64,000 nucleotides of DNA from Arion vulgaris (GCA_020796225.1 CM036759.1:65738590-65802589), one strand, 5' to 3'. Counted from the first letter of the stretch, positions 41,553 to 53,154 are shown. The notes: generated from the sequence alone by a model not told the origin. Numbers and translations: made by a program.

Positions 41553-41689
41553 CAGATTTCAATAAGGTTTTCTTTTTATCTTCTACTTTTCTCTAATCTT
41601 GATTTTTGTCTTCCATCGTCAGGATAAGAAGGTATATCTAGGTGAATATACAGCAGACACATGTGAAATGAGATGTCTTTGAAAAGTTA

Positions 41690-41942
41690 ACAACACCAGA
41701 AAAGACAGTTACCAACAGCAACATAAGAAAGTTGGCACAGAACCTTGCTTGAATTACAGTGAGAAACAAAGAATGAAGTGGTTTGCCCACTTAATAAGAA
41801 TGCATCCAAACTCCACAGTAAACAGTCTTCTACAACAGAACATCAGGAAAGAAGACGAGAGGAAGATCAAGAAAAAGATGGTTAGATGGCATAGCAGAAT
41901 CCTGTCAGAAAGCAAAAATAGCAATCGCCTAAGCAACTAAGC
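41690..41942 (+). mobile_element. RTE-like LINE C-terminal tail
   Basis: It reads NYSEKQRMKWFAHLIRMHPN, STVNSLLQQNIRKEDERK and MVRWHSRILSESKNSNRLSN. The WF-H-R pattern and the basic region are typical. It is preceded by a degraded stretch from 41640. Confidence 0.72.
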
Positions 41943-42057
41943 AACACAAGACAAAAACAGAAAAACCACGACACTGCGCAACAACCAGTTAACAATGTGA
42001 CGACAAAGAAGAAAAGAAGATACAACAGCAACTTGTCAAAGAAGAGTAATATGAATT

Positions 42058-42232
42058 TTACAAGTACATTAATCTCACTGAAGGTACATTAATCTCACTG
42101 AAGGTACACAATCTCACTGAAGGTACATTCATCTCACTGAAGGTACATCATTAATCTCACTGAAGGTACATTAATCTCACTGAAGGTACATCATTAATCT
42201 CACTGAAGGTACATTAATCTCACTGAAGTCAT
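42058..42232. repeat. 20-bp array, eight copies
   Basis: The unit is TACATTAATCTCACTGAAGG, with a 23-bp variant containing ATCATTAATC. Confidence 0.93.
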
Positions 42233-42624
42233 AATGTAATACATAGTAGAAAGAAAATTCTTTGGAAAGAAGGGACACCAACACAAAAAAAGTAGAGGAA
42301 TTAAGTCAGTACTCTGAATGTAACCAACACAAGAGGAAGATGGCATTCAGACAGTGGAAGGTTAAATGTGCCAGATCCTGTCGCAAGTTTGATGAATGAG
42401 TTCACAGCAAGGACTTAACATCGGTCGAGGACGTGGCAGTCACTGACAGTTACAAGAATATGTATGCGTCAGTCATGTCGCCAGATTCCAGGACCAAGTT
42501 CATTCTAGGTCGGTCGTTTGTCTATCAGAGGATCTAAGCTCCAGTCCCTGAGAGACGACATAGGGTTATACTCTAGCAATTCGCAATTACAGTAAAAATT
42601 GGAACTATTTAAAAAAAAAAGAAA
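42233..42624. other. Unassigned sequence
   Basis: No recognised family; possible short LINE debris (GGCATTCAGACAGTGGAAG). Confidence 0.4.
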
Positions 42625-42892
42625 AAAAGTACACCCGTGTTGTGTCGGGACCCGCAAGGAAGCAAAGAATAGCACCACTGCGACCTACAAGGCATGTCGT
42701 AAAAGGCGGCTGCATGTAGAACCTAGGGAAGGTACCCTAATAAATAAAAAGTATCGCAAAAATCGGATGTGCTGTGCTACTTATAGGCGCATAACTGACA
42801 CAACGTATAAGCGCTCTTAGAATCGCACACAAACCACAAAGAGTGGCTAACAAGTGGTCGTTGTGGAGCGTTCGTTGAAGAAGAAGAAGCAG
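42625..42892 (+). mobile_element. SINE-A, full length with (GAA)n tail
   Basis: ACACCCGTGTTGTGTCGGGA starts it. AAGCAAAGAATAGCACCACT, CTACTTATAGGCGCATAACT and GTTCGTTGAAGAAGAAGAAG follow. Confidence 0.9.
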
Positions 42893-43024
42893 ACAAAATA
42901 ATTTAGCAGAATTCAATAATTAAATTGTAGATATTCTGAAAGATATACACTACGTTAATTTTACCAACTTTATGATATCAGTGCCAGACCTAGACACTGA
43001 CAACACATGAGAGAAGAAGAATCA

Positions 43025-43490
43025 AAACAACAGAGATGAAATGTGCACGACCATGTCTAAATGTTACAAGAAGAGATGAAATCAGAAATGATGAAATGAG
43101 CACGACCATGTCTAAATGTTACAAGAAGAGATGAAATCAGAAATGATGAAATGTGAACGACGATGTCTAAATGTTACAAGAAGAGATCACATCAGAAATG
43201 ATGAAATGAGCACGACCATGTCTAAATGTTACAAGAAGAGATGAAATCAGAAATGATGAAATGAGAAGGAAAGTGAGATCCTTGATGGTGCTACAATATA
43301 TTAAGAAACAACATGTCAAATGGTTCGGACACGTATCAAGGTTACCACAAAACAGTCTCCCACAAAGAGAACTAGCACCCACATACAACGGCAACAGATC
43401 CATAGGACGACCACGTAAATGATTTATCGATTGAATATCGGAGGCACTAAATTCCACCTTATACAAAGCACATAGGGACACTCGCGCCCT
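43025..43490 (+). mobile_element. RTE-like LINE tail expanded as a 54-bp array
   Basis: Four or more units (43040-43260) of ACCATGTCTAAATGTTACAA plus GAAGAGATGAAATCAGAAAT plus GATGAAATGAGCACG. In frame they read CLNVTRRDEIRNDEM. The last unit continues R-R-K-V-R-S-L, then QYIKKQHVKWFGHVSRLPQN and RSIGRPRK, the LINE tail. The array unit is thus an internal LINE piece. Confidence 0.87.
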
Positions 43491-43559
43491 TTACTTTCTT
43501 TTTCGGCCTGACGCATATCGCAAAACAGTGATAGAGAATAGATAGACTGTGTCAACAAA

Positions 43560-43885
43560 ACAAAAGGCCGAAATGTCTGACACTGATAGCACAGAGTTGG
43601 TACCCAAAAAAGCAGAAATGTCGGACACTGGTAGCACAGAGTTGGTACAAAAAACCCAGAAATGTCTGACACTGATAGAACAGAGTTGGTACCAAAAAAG
43701 GCCAAAATGTCTGACACTGATTGCACAGAGTTGGTACAAAAAGGGCCAAAATGTTTGACACTGATAGCACAGAGTTGGTACAAAAAAAGGCTAAAATGTC
43801 TGACACTGATAGCACAGAGTTGGTACAAAAAAAGGCCAAAATGTCTGACACTGATAGCACAGAGTTCGTAAAAAAAGAAACTGTG
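43560..43885. repeat. 44-45-bp minisatellite, seven copies
   Basis: The unit is GCCAAAATGTCTGACACTGA plus TAGCACAGAGTTGGTACAAA plus AAAA. Its 3' neighbour (GTAAAAAAAGAAACTGTGTT) recurs at 44895-44930, where the unit core is present once, so the parent is a dispersed repeat. Confidence 0.9.
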
Positions 43886-43919
43886 TTGAAAATTACTCTC
43901 TTGGTGTCCATCGTTACGT

Positions 43920-44100
43920 GCTTGTTTTGCGACATGTGTCCAACAATCTGGTTTGTATTATTGTGCAGTATTGGTGACATATGTCCAACAATCTGGTTTG
44001 TATTATTGCAGTATTGGTGACATGTGTCCAACAATCTGGTTTGTATTATTGCAGTATTGGTGACATGTGTCCAACAATCTGGTTTGTATTATTGCATCTG
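43920..44100. repeat. 43-bp array, four copies
   Basis: The unit is GACATGTGTCCAACAATCTG plus GTTTGTATTATTGCAGTATT plus GGT. Confidence 0.92.
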
Positions 44101-44123
44101 TGTTGAATATATACATATATCAA

Positions 44124-44550
44124 CTCTGTAGTACTGCACCAAGCAAACTTGCCTTCCATCATGAGCATGTTCAGCAGTAGAAGATTAAGATAGCTAGGGC
44201 TGTAGTACTGTACCAAGTAAACTTGCCTTCCATCATGAACATGTTCAGCAGTAGAAGATTAAGATAGCTAGGGCTGTAGTACTGTACCAAGTAAACTTGC
44301 CTTCCATCATGAACATGTTCAGCAGTAGAAGATTAAGATAGCTAGGGCTGTAGTACTGTACCAAGTAAACTTGCCTTCCATCATGAACATGTTCAGCAGT
44401 AGAAGATTAAGATAGCTAGGGCTGTAGTACTGCACCAAGCAAACTTGCCTTCCATCATGAGCATGTTCAGCAGTAGAAGATTTAGATAGCTAGGGCATGT
44501 GAGAAAAATGGACAATTGCTACATATCAAAACAAATGTTCAGTGAACACT
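44124..44550 (+). mobile_element. RTE-like LINE tail expanded as a 74-bp array
   Basis: Five units start at 44128, 44202, 44276 and so on, 74 bp apart. The coding sense is N-L-P-S-I-M-S-M-F-S-S-R-R-L-R. The last unit continues into LGHVRKMDNCYISKQMF, the usual RLRWLGHV tail. The array is a LINE piece copied in tandem. Confidence 0.87.
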
Positions 44551-44569
44551 TCATCTCTGTCGTTTCGAT

Positions 44570-44845
44570 TCCTTCGTATTTTTCTTCAAACGCTCCATTT
44601 CGACCACTTTGTTAAACCACTCTTTGTGATTTGTATGTGATCTGAGCCTAAGATGAGATGTAGAGCGATTGTACGTTGTGTCAGTTATGCGCATATAAGT
44701 AGGCCAGTATATCCGATTTATTTTTATTTACTAGGTAGCTTCCTAGGCCCCACCTCTGTGTCCTCTTACGACATGTCTTGTAGGTTGCAGTGTTACTATT
44801 CTTTGCTCCTTGTGAGCCCGAGAACACACGGGTGGTTTGGATTCC
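44570..44845 (-). mobile_element. SINE-A copy
   Basis: CTTCAAACGCTCCATTTCGA, GCGCATATAAGTAGGCCAGT, CCTCTTACGACATGTCTTGT and CGAGAACACACGGGTGGTTT; an 11-bp duplication lies at 44645-44665. Confidence 0.87.
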
Positions 44846-44974
44846 TCTTTTCTCATTTGTTGTCAGTGTCCAGGTCTGGCACTGATAGCACATAATTGGT
44901 AAATAAACAAACTGTGTGGAACATTGCTCTCAATATTTACACAGTGATAGTTTAAAACCAATAACATGCCACTT

Positions 44975-46292
44975 TAGTACATCCATGGTGGGGCCAACAA
45001 TTGGCAGTAACATTCCACAGAGAATCTGCGTAGTACATCCATGGTGGGGCCAACAATTGGCAGTAACATTCTACAGAGAATCTGTGTATTACATCCATGG
45101 TGGCACCCAACTATCGGCAGTAACATTCCACAGAGAATCTGCGTAGTACATCCATGGTGGCACCCAACAATTGGCAGTAACATTCCACAGAGAATCTGCG
45201 TAGTACATCCATGGTGGCACCCAACAATCGACAGTAACATTCCACAGAGAATCTGCGTAGTACATCCATGGTGGCACCCAACAATTGGCAGTAACATTCC
45301 ACAGAGAATCTGCGTAGTACATCCATGGTGGCACCCAACAATTGGCAGTAACATTCCACAGAGAATCTGCGTAGTACATCCATGGTGGGGCCAACAATTG
45401 GCAGTAACATTCCACAGAGAATCTGCGTAGTACATCCATGGTGACACCCAACAATTGGCAGTAACATTCCACAGAGAATCTGCGTAGTACATCCATGGTG
45501 GCACTCAACTATCGGCAGTAACATTCTACAGAGAATCTGCGTTGTACATCCATGGTGGCACCCAACAATTGGCAGTAACATTCTACAGAGAATCTGTGTA
45601 GTACATCCATGGTGGCACCCAACAATTGGCAGTAACATTCCACAGAGAATCTGTGTAGTACATCCATGGTGACACCCAACTATCGGCAGTAACATTCCAC
45701 AGAGAATTCTGAGTACATCCATGGTGACACCCAACTATCGACAGTAACATTCCACAGAGAATCTGCGTAGTACAACCATGGTGGCACCCAACTATCGACA
45801 GTAACATTCCACAGAGAATCTGCGTAGTACATCCATGGTGGCACCCAACAATTGGCAGTAACATTCCACAGAGAATCTGTGTAGTACATTCATGGTGGCA
45901 CCCAACTATCGGCAGTAACATTCTACAGAGAATCTGTGTAGTACATCCATGGTGGCACCCAACAATTGGCAGTAACATTCCGCAGAGAATCTGTGTAGTA
46001 CATCCATGGTGACACCCAACTATCGACAGTAACATTCTACAGAGAATCTGTGTAGTACATTCATGGTGACACCCAACTATCGACAGTAACATTCCACAGA
46101 GAATCTGTGTAGTACATCCATGGTGACACCCAACTATCGGCAGTAACATTCCGCAGAGAATCTGCGTAGTACATTCATGGTGACACCCAACTATTGGCAG
46201 TAACATTCCACAGAGAATCTGCGTAGTACATCCATGGTGTCACCCAACTATCGACAGTAACATTCTACAGAGAATCTGCGTAGTACAACCGC
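44975..46292. repeat. 57-bp minisatellite, about 23 copies
   Basis: The unit is TAGTACATCCATGGTGGCAC plus CCAACAATTGGCAGTAACAT plus TCCACAGAGAATCTGCG. Variants TTCTACAG, CTATCGACAG and GTGACACC are shuffled between units. 57 = 19 codons gives long open frames on both strands, not genes. No parent found. Confidence 0.95.
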
Positions 46293-46887
46293 AGAGAGAT
46301 TAATTCGCGTAACACCCGATCAGATGTTTCCAAAACAATAACAAAAAATTACTTTGTTAATACCATAAAAGACGTCGCCAGGTGGAAACCATATTTATTG
46401 CTTCATCGGTTTCTTGTCATGGGCGGAACAAATGGTGGGAACTGGCAACTACTAACTAAATGACTGTCGTGATAACATCAAAGAGATAAGTTTCTTCTAC
46501 CGTGGCCCCGACAACAGAAGACCGACTAGCTCAGACAGGAAATCGAAAATTCCAGTTTAAAATGGGAACTGTTTTTAATATATGTTTGATAGAACACTGT
46601 ATGAATTATGTTTGCTATTTTATTCTATTCTATGATTCCATGGTTATTTAATTATGAAAAATGTTAATATTACTGATACTCATTATTCTTAAACTCAACT
46701 TGTAACATAATATAACCTTGATTTAGCATGCGTTGTTTTTAACATGAATTTAAGTTTATACAACAATACTGGAATGTGAGGATCACAAGAGGGTTGTATT
46801 CTTATTTCCTAGAATGTTTACCTGAGCCCTCTGTCCTTATGTTGTCGGAGGCCAAACTTGTGTCAACATCTAAAATGTGCACCCTTA

Positions 46888-46888
<1 letters not shown>
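46293..46888. other. Unassigned, AT-rich sequence
   Basis: No recognised family. The stretch at 46560-46800 is AT-rich without repeats. Confidence 0.4.
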
Positions 46889-46921
<33 letters not shown>

Positions 46922-46953
46922 ATGACCATCATCCTTGAACTTCAATAAATAAC
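46889..46953 (-). mobile_element. SINE-B 3' tip
   Basis: (TTGA)n then ATGACCATCATCCTTGAACT. The body is absent. Confidence 0.8.
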
Positions 46954-46955
46954 TA

Positions 46956-47070
46956 TGGTAAAACACGTAAAAACAAAGTAGTTTTACAAAGTATAAAAAC
47001 AATATACAACGACGTCTCGACCAAAATATCTTTATCCAGCAACGGATACAACTGTTGCGAAGAAATTATT
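46956..47070 (-). mobile_element. Penelope-like fragment with degraded hammerhead-like core
   Basis: Reversed: GTTGCTGGATAAAGATATTT plus TGGTCGAGACGTCGTTG. GAAAC has become GAGAC. Confidence 0.5.
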
Positions 47071-47159
47071 TCTTATACAAAATGGTTGTCACTTAACAGG
47101 ATGATGCCGACATAAAACAGCATACATCAATTAATATCAAATAATACTGCTTAACAAAG

Positions 47160-47815
47160 CAGTGGACAAAAACATATATGTGCTTTTGAATATAAATGTT
47201 ACAGACTTCGTATATCATGGACAGAGAAGAGAACAAATAGATCTATCTAGAGATTCGTATATCATGGACAGAGAAGAGAACAAATAGATCTATCTAGAGC
47301 TTCGTATATCATGGACAGAGAAGAGAACAAATAGATCTATCTAGAAAGAACTCAAAATCAAAGAAACCTGGCTGATGCTACAAATAAGAATGAGAAAATT
47401 GAAGTTTTTTGGGCATATAAAGAGACACGAAGTGTTTTTAAAAAGACTATCGCCCGCCTGCCCAGCGTGTTCGTAGCGCGTTGGACGACGGGTGACAAGC
47501 TTCCTGTGAGTGCGGTTCAATTCCGCGGGCTGGCAGAAAAGCTACAGATTCTCCAGATTTACGGTGTTCATGGCACCGAGTCGAAGAGCTGAAAAGCTCA
47601 AGTGCTTCTGGATCGAAAAAGAAGACTATCATGGAAGGAGGCATCTCGGCAAAGAGGAGAGGAGGAAGACCATGGAGAGAATGGATCTAGTATATAACTG
47701 GTGATTTCATCATGACGGCTGCAGAGACGGGACGTCAGGCTTATGAGAGAGATACATTACAAAGGACTGTTAGCGTGGCAAAGTTCTGCTCAGAACAAGC
47801 TACTTGATGATGATG
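47160..47815 (+). mobile_element. RTE-like LINE tail with a triplicated segment and a nested SINE
   Basis: It reads FEYKCYRL-like, then RISWTEKRTNRS is present three times as 47-bp units (47207-47346). KKLKIKET and KLKFFGHIKRHEV follow. At 47450 it is interrupted by a SINE and resumes CATGGAAGGAGGCATCTCGG, ending in GTGGCAAAGTTCTGCTCAGA and TTGATGATGATG. Confidence 0.88.
47451..47621 (+). mobile_element. SINE-H, tRNA-headed, nested in a LINE
   Basis: CGCCCGCCTGCCCAGCGTGT plus TCGTAGCGCGTTGG resembles a tRNA acceptor and D arm; GTGCGGTTCAATTCCGCG is a clean T arm/B box. It is flanked by AAGACTAT (47443-47450) and AAGACTAT (47622-47629), and the LINE is continuous without it. Only copy in the window. 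Confidence 0.83.
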
Positions 47816-48180
47816 TCGACAGGGTAAACTTTAGCATGTCAGAACCAAATAGTATAGACAATTTGATCCCATTTCCTTTCCCGTTTTGTTTATAAAAATT
47901 ACGAAAGCCATCTATTGCAAAATGTCCCTGTCATTTCTATTTGACATTTAGACAACTCCAGGAACAGACAACAAAGGGAATCATTTGTTCAGATACCGAC
48001 ATTGATACAAACAATGAGGGTAGGTGCCGAGTGGTTCCCCCACACCACGGTAGATATCCATTCATTGTTTTTGGTGTTAGTTTACTGTATTAACGCCATC
48101 AACACCAACTCAAAGGACAAACAGACCCGTATCATGCCTGGTATTTTATTCATCTTAGTTCTGATATAATGTTAAGTTCT
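47816..48180. other. Unassigned sequence
   Basis: No repeat family or exon signal recognised. Confidence 0.4.
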
Positions 48181-48182
48181 GA

Positions 48183-49440
48183 CATTTGTATATTGCCGTC
48201 CTTCATTTGTTTTTGTATATTGCTGTCATTAAGTTGTTTTTGTATATTAGGATCATTAAGTTGTTTTTCTATATTACCGTTAAGTTGTTTTTGTATATTA
48301 CCGTCATTAAGTTGCTTTTGTATATTACCGTCATTAAGTTGCTTTTGTATATTACCATCATTAAGTTGTTTTTGTATATTACCGTCATTAAGTTGCTTTT
48401 GTATATTACCGTCATTAAGTTGCTTTTGTATATTACCGTCATTAAGTTGTTTTTGTATATTGCCATCATTAAGTTGTTTTTGTATATTAGGATCATTAAG
48501 TTGTTTTTGTATATTGCTGTCATTAAGTTGTTTTTGTATATTAGGATCATTAAGTTGTTTTTGTATATTGCTGTCATTAAGTTGTTTTTGTATATTAGGA
48601 TCATTAAGTTGTTTTTGTATATTAGGATCATTAAGTTGTTTTTGTATATTGCTGTCATTAAGTTATTTTTCTATATTACCGTTAAGTTGTTTTTGTATAT
48701 TACCGTCATTAAGTTGCTTTTGTATATTACCGTCATTAAGTTGTTTTTGTATATTACCGTCATTAAGTTGCTTTTGTATATTACCGTCATTAAGTTGCTT
48801 TTGTATATTACCGTCATTAAGTTGTTTTTGTATATTACGTCATTGTTGCTTTTGTATATTACGTCATTAAGTTGTTTTGTATATTACCGTCATTAAGTTG
48901 TTTTTGTATATTGCCATCATTAAGTTGTTTTTGTATATTAGGATCATTAAGTTGTTTTTGTATATTAGGATCATTAAGTTGTTTTTGTATATTAGGATCA
49001 TTAAGTTGTTTTTGTATATTGCTGTCATTAAGTTGTTTTTGTATATTAGGATCATTAAGTTGTTTTTGTATATTAGGATCATTAAGTTGTTTTTGTATAT
49101 TGCTGTCATTAAGTTATTTTTCTATATTACCGTTAAGTTGTTTTTGTATATTACCGTCATTAAGTTGCTTTTGTATATTACCGTCATTAAGTTGTTTTTG
49201 TATATTACCGTCATTAAGTTGCTTTTGTATATTACCGTCATTAAGTTGCTTTTGTATATTACCGTCATTAAGTTGTTTTTGTATATTACCGTCATTAAGT
49301 TGCTTTTGTATATTACCGTCATTAAGTTGTTTTTGTATATTACCGTCATTAAGTTGTTTTTGTATATTACCGTCATTAAGTTGCTTTTAAATATTAGCAT
49401 CATTAAGTTGTTTTTGTATATTAGCATTATTAAGTTCACT
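48183..49440. repeat. 27-bp minisatellite, about 46 copies, with higher-order duplication
   Basis: The unit is TTTTTGTATATTACCGTCAT plus TAAGTTG, with ACCGTC, AGGATC, GCTGTC and GCCATC subtypes. A truncated pair (TTATTTTTCTATATTACCGT) marks the start of identical blocks at 48661 and 49113, so about 450 bp was duplicated as a whole. Nine-residue open frames are artefacts. Indels at 48830-48890. Confidence 0.95.
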
Positions 49441-49814
49441 ATTGACCTGTACCTCTTTCTAATGTTACATATAACTTAATCTTTCCCTCCGTAATATTTT
49501 TTCATCATATCCGATACATTAACATTGCAATCAATGTATATTAAATTAGCCAGTATATCGACTTTGTGAGATCTTCAAAATAATGCAAGCAACTATATCG
49601 ACTGACAACGGCGAATGGGTTAATATGTATATTGTGATCATAATTATTTTGTATTGTCACTTTCAAACATTTTGTCTTGCGTTCTGAAAGTCGAGGGTTC
49701 GAATCCCAAATCACATTATTTATTTCACGATTGCATTTTATCGGCGAAATGTTAAACTTTGATAGATTTTTAAATATTTCTGTTGTGCTTGTAAAAGAGA
49801 GAATGGCATGTTTG
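49441..49814. other. Unassigned sequence with a tRNA-like B box
   Basis: GTCGAGGGTTCGAATCCCAA at 49690-49710 is a good B box, perhaps part of a further SINE (body ATTTCACGATTGCATTTTAT resembles SINE-C). The rest is unassigned. Confidence 0.45.
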
Positions 49815-49995
49815 AGTGATTGATTGATTGCTAGGACCATCATAATTACACTTTGATAAGTAACCATGTGTGCTCTAATCTCTTTCTTAAACAGGAAGAT
49901 CTCAGCTACACTACACCCGATGGCTTCACTAGCGAGTGAACCGGTTACCTTTGTCACGAGAGGCGAGCACATAACTTCTATCCTACAGAGACCTA
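49815..49995 (-). mobile_element. SINE-B with a large internal deletion
   Basis: The tail and 3' end (TGATTGATTGATTGCTAGGA to GGAAGATCTCAGCTACACTA) are joined directly to the head (TTTGTCACGAGAGGCGAGCA, CCTACAGAGACC). Confidence 0.82.
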
Positions 49996-50069
49996 TGATC
50001 TGTACAATGATATAAATGGTGACACCAAATGTCTAGATAGTTTTGTCTGAGAGTTGTTGTTGCTTCTTC

Positions 50070-51650
50070 TTCTTCTCCTTCTCCTTCGAGCGCTACATAT
50101 CAACCACTTATTAACCAACCAGTGGGATTTCTAAGTGATCTTAACCTGAGAGAGATTGTAACCGAGAGTTGGCCCAGCTAGTTATGCGCCTACAAGTAGG
50201 CCAGCACATCCGATTTCTGCGAAGCTGTTTACTTAATATGGTATCTTCCCTAGACATTACATCAGTCCGCCTATTACAACATGTCTTGTATGTTGCAGTG
50301 GTACTATTCTCTTACAACATGTCTTGTATGTTGCAGTGGTACTATTCTCTTACAACATGTCTTGTATGTTGCAGTGGTACTATTCTCTTACAACATGTCT
50401 TGTATGTTGCAGTGGTATATTCTCTACAACATGTCTTGTATGTTGCAGTGGTACTATTCTCTTACAACATGTCTTGTATGTTGCAGTGGTACTATTCTCT
50501 TACAACATGTCTTGTATGTTGCAGTGGTACTATTCTCTTACAACATGTCTTGTATGTTGCAGTGGTACTATTCTCTTACAACATGTCTTGTATGTTGCAG
50601 TTGTACTATTCTCTTACAACATGTCTTGTATGTTGCAGTGTTACTATTCTCTTACAACATTCTTCGTATGTTGCAGTGGTACTATTCTCTTACAACATGT
50701 CTTGTATGTTGCAGTGGTACTATTCTCTTACAACATGTCTTGTATGTTGCAGTGGTACTATTCTCTTACAACATGTCTTGTATGTTGCAGTGGTACTATT
50801 CTCTTACAACATGTCTTGTATGTTGCAGTGTTACTATTCTCTTACAACATGTCTTGTATGTTGCAGTGGTACTATTCTCTTACAACATGTCTTGTATGTT
50901 GCAGTGGTACTATTCTCTTACAACATGTCTTGTATGTTGCAGTGGTACTATTCTCTTACAACATGTCTTGTATGTTGCAGTGGTACTATTCTCTTACAAC
51001 ATGTCTTGTATGTTGCAGTGGTACTATTCTCTTACAACATGTCTTGTATGTTGCAGTGGTACTATTCTCTTACAACATGTCTTGTATGTTGCAGTGGTAC
51101 TATTCTCTTACAACATGTCTTGTATGTTGCAGTGGTACTATTCTCTTACAACATGTCTTGTATGTTGCAGTGGTACTATTCTCTTACAACATGTCTTGTA
51201 TGTTGCAGTGGTACTATTCTTTTACAACATGTCTTGTATGTTGCAGTGGTACTATTCTCTTACAACATGTCTTGTATGTTGCAGTGTACTATTCTCTACA
51301 ACATGTCTTGTATGTTGCAGTGGTACTATTCTCTTACAACATGTCTTGTATGTTGCAGTGGTACTATTCTCTTACAACATGTCTTGTATGTTGCAGTGGT
51401 ACTATTCTCTTACAACATGTCTTGTATGTTGCAGTGGTACTATTCTCTTACAACATGTCTTGTATGTTGCAGTGGTACTATTCTCTTACAACATGTCTTG
51501 TATGTTGCAGTGGTACTATTCTCTTACAACATGTCTTGTATGTTGCAGTGGTACTATTCTCTTACAACATGTCTTGTATGTTGCAGTGGTACTATTCTCT
51601 TACAACATGTCTTGTATGTTGCAGTGGTACTATTCTTGTTCACATGTCTG
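50070..51650 (-). mobile_element. SINE-A with one segment amplified into a 38-bp array (about 36 copies)
   Basis: The tail end (TTCTTCTTCTCCTTC), CTACAAGTAGGCCAGCACAT and GATTTCTGCGAAGCTGTTTA are ordinary SINE-A. The next segment, CCTCTTACGACATGCCTTGT plus AGGTCGCAGTGGTACTATTC in other copies, is here CTTACAACATGTCTTGTATG plus TTGCAGTGGTACTATTCT and repeats from 50267 to 51640. No frame of the unit has a stop on the plus strand, so frames of up to 501 codons exist in all three phases; they are not genes. Confidence 0.93.
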
Positions 51651-51654
51651 ACCC

Positions 51655-52590
51655 CTGGCAGACATGCATGTTAGTTGCAACTGACTGAACCCCGGCAACA
51701 CAGGGCATGTTAGTTGCTAACTGGACACAGAATACCCGGCAACACACGGGCATGTTAGTTGCTAACTGACACAGAATACCCCGGCAACACACGGGCATGT
51801 TAGTTGCTAACTGGACACAGAATACCCCGGCAACACACGGGCATGTTAGTTGCTAACTGGACACAGAATACCCCGGCAACACACGGGCATGTTAGTTGCT
51901 AACTGGACACAGAATACCCCGGCAACACACGGGCATGTTAGTTGCTAACTGGACACAGAATACCCCGGCAACACACGGGCATGTTAGTTGCTAACTGGAC
52001 ACAGAATACCCCGGCAACACACGGGCATGTTAGTTGCTAACTGGACACAGAATACCCCGGCAACACACGGGCATGTTAGTTGCTAACTGGACACAGAATA
52101 CCCCGGCAACACACGGGCATGTTAGTTGCTAACTGGACACAGAATACCCCGGCAACACACGGGCATGTTAGTTGCTAACTGGACACAGAATACCCCGGCA
52201 ACACACGGGCATGTTAGTTGCTAACTGGACACAGAATACCCCGGCAACACACGGGCATGTTAGTTGCTAACTGGACACAGAATACCCCGGCAACACACGG
52301 GCATGTTAGTTGCTAACTGGACACAGAATACCCCGGCAACACACGGGCATGTTAGTTGCTAACTGGACACAGAATACCCCGGCAACACACGGGCATGTTA
52401 GTTGCTAACTGGACACAGAATACCCCGGCAACACACGGGCATGTTAGTTGCTAACTGGACACAGAATACCCGGCAACACAGGGCATGTAGTTGCAACTGA
52501 CCAGAATACGGCACAACGGGAATGCTAACTGGACACAGAATACCCCGGCAACACACGGGCATGTTAGTTGCTAACTGGACACAGAATTAA
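51655..52590. repeat. 46-bp minisatellite, about 19 copies, partly from the SINE-A 5' end
   Basis: The unit is GCATGTTAGTTGCTAACTGG plus ACACAGAATACCCCGGCAAC plus ACACGG. The CCCCGGCAACACACGGGC part matches the outer end of SINE-A (CCCGAGAACACACGGGTGG at 44816), which is the sequence expected to follow the 38-bp array. Units are nearly identical except 52470-52540, where deletions cluster. Confidence 0.92.
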
Positions 52591-53154
52591 AATATAAAAA
52601 AAACTCAATACGTAATTATCAACAGAAAAAAATGTGTGACTCAGATCCCGTGACATTTTTTGTTGTTTCCACATTCTGTTCATTTAATTCTTGTTTTTCT
52701 AGAAATAAAAGGGAGGCAAATGTAGTGGGGTCGTCTGTGAAGCCTCCTCAATCAAAGAGGTATACGGAGTGAGGCTGAGAATTAGCATTACTCTTTTCCC
52801 ACCCACTTTCAAGGGAAGTAATAAGAGCTACTTAGATGACAAAACGCGAAGTGCCGGAGTTCGAACTGGGTAGCCATAACTGAAACACAATCAACCACGC
52901 CCACTTCTACTAGAGCACTCTTCTCCCTTGAGGTTAAACAAACACAAGAAACCATCTTGGAAATCAATCCAAACAAACGACCACCGAAGGGAAAGAACTC
53001 CCTTTAGTAAGGCCAATTACTCGTCCTATGTTTCATATTAATTCAAATGCAGCCATTTTCTGCAATTCTTAGTTCTCTTTCAAAATCTTCATCATTTCAA
53101 GATTTAGTGAATGGGAAAAATATTGTAAATGTGATCGGACATTTCTGCGCAGGA
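52591..53154. other. Unassigned sequence
   Basis: A TTCGAACTGGGTAGCCATAA segment at 52860 could be a reversed SINE head. Otherwise unassigned. Confidence 0.4.

Noticed and set aside
45111..46206. Frames of about 207 codons in the 57-bp array
   Set aside because: Stop-free 19-codon repeat, open on both strands; variation does not favour synonymous sites by eye.
48169..49479. 200-236-codon hydrophobic frames that look like membrane proteins
   Set aside because: Translation of a T-rich 27-bp repeat.
50267..52590. Regular spacing suggestive of CRISPR
   Set aside because: Units are contiguous with no unique spacers, and the host is eukaryotic.
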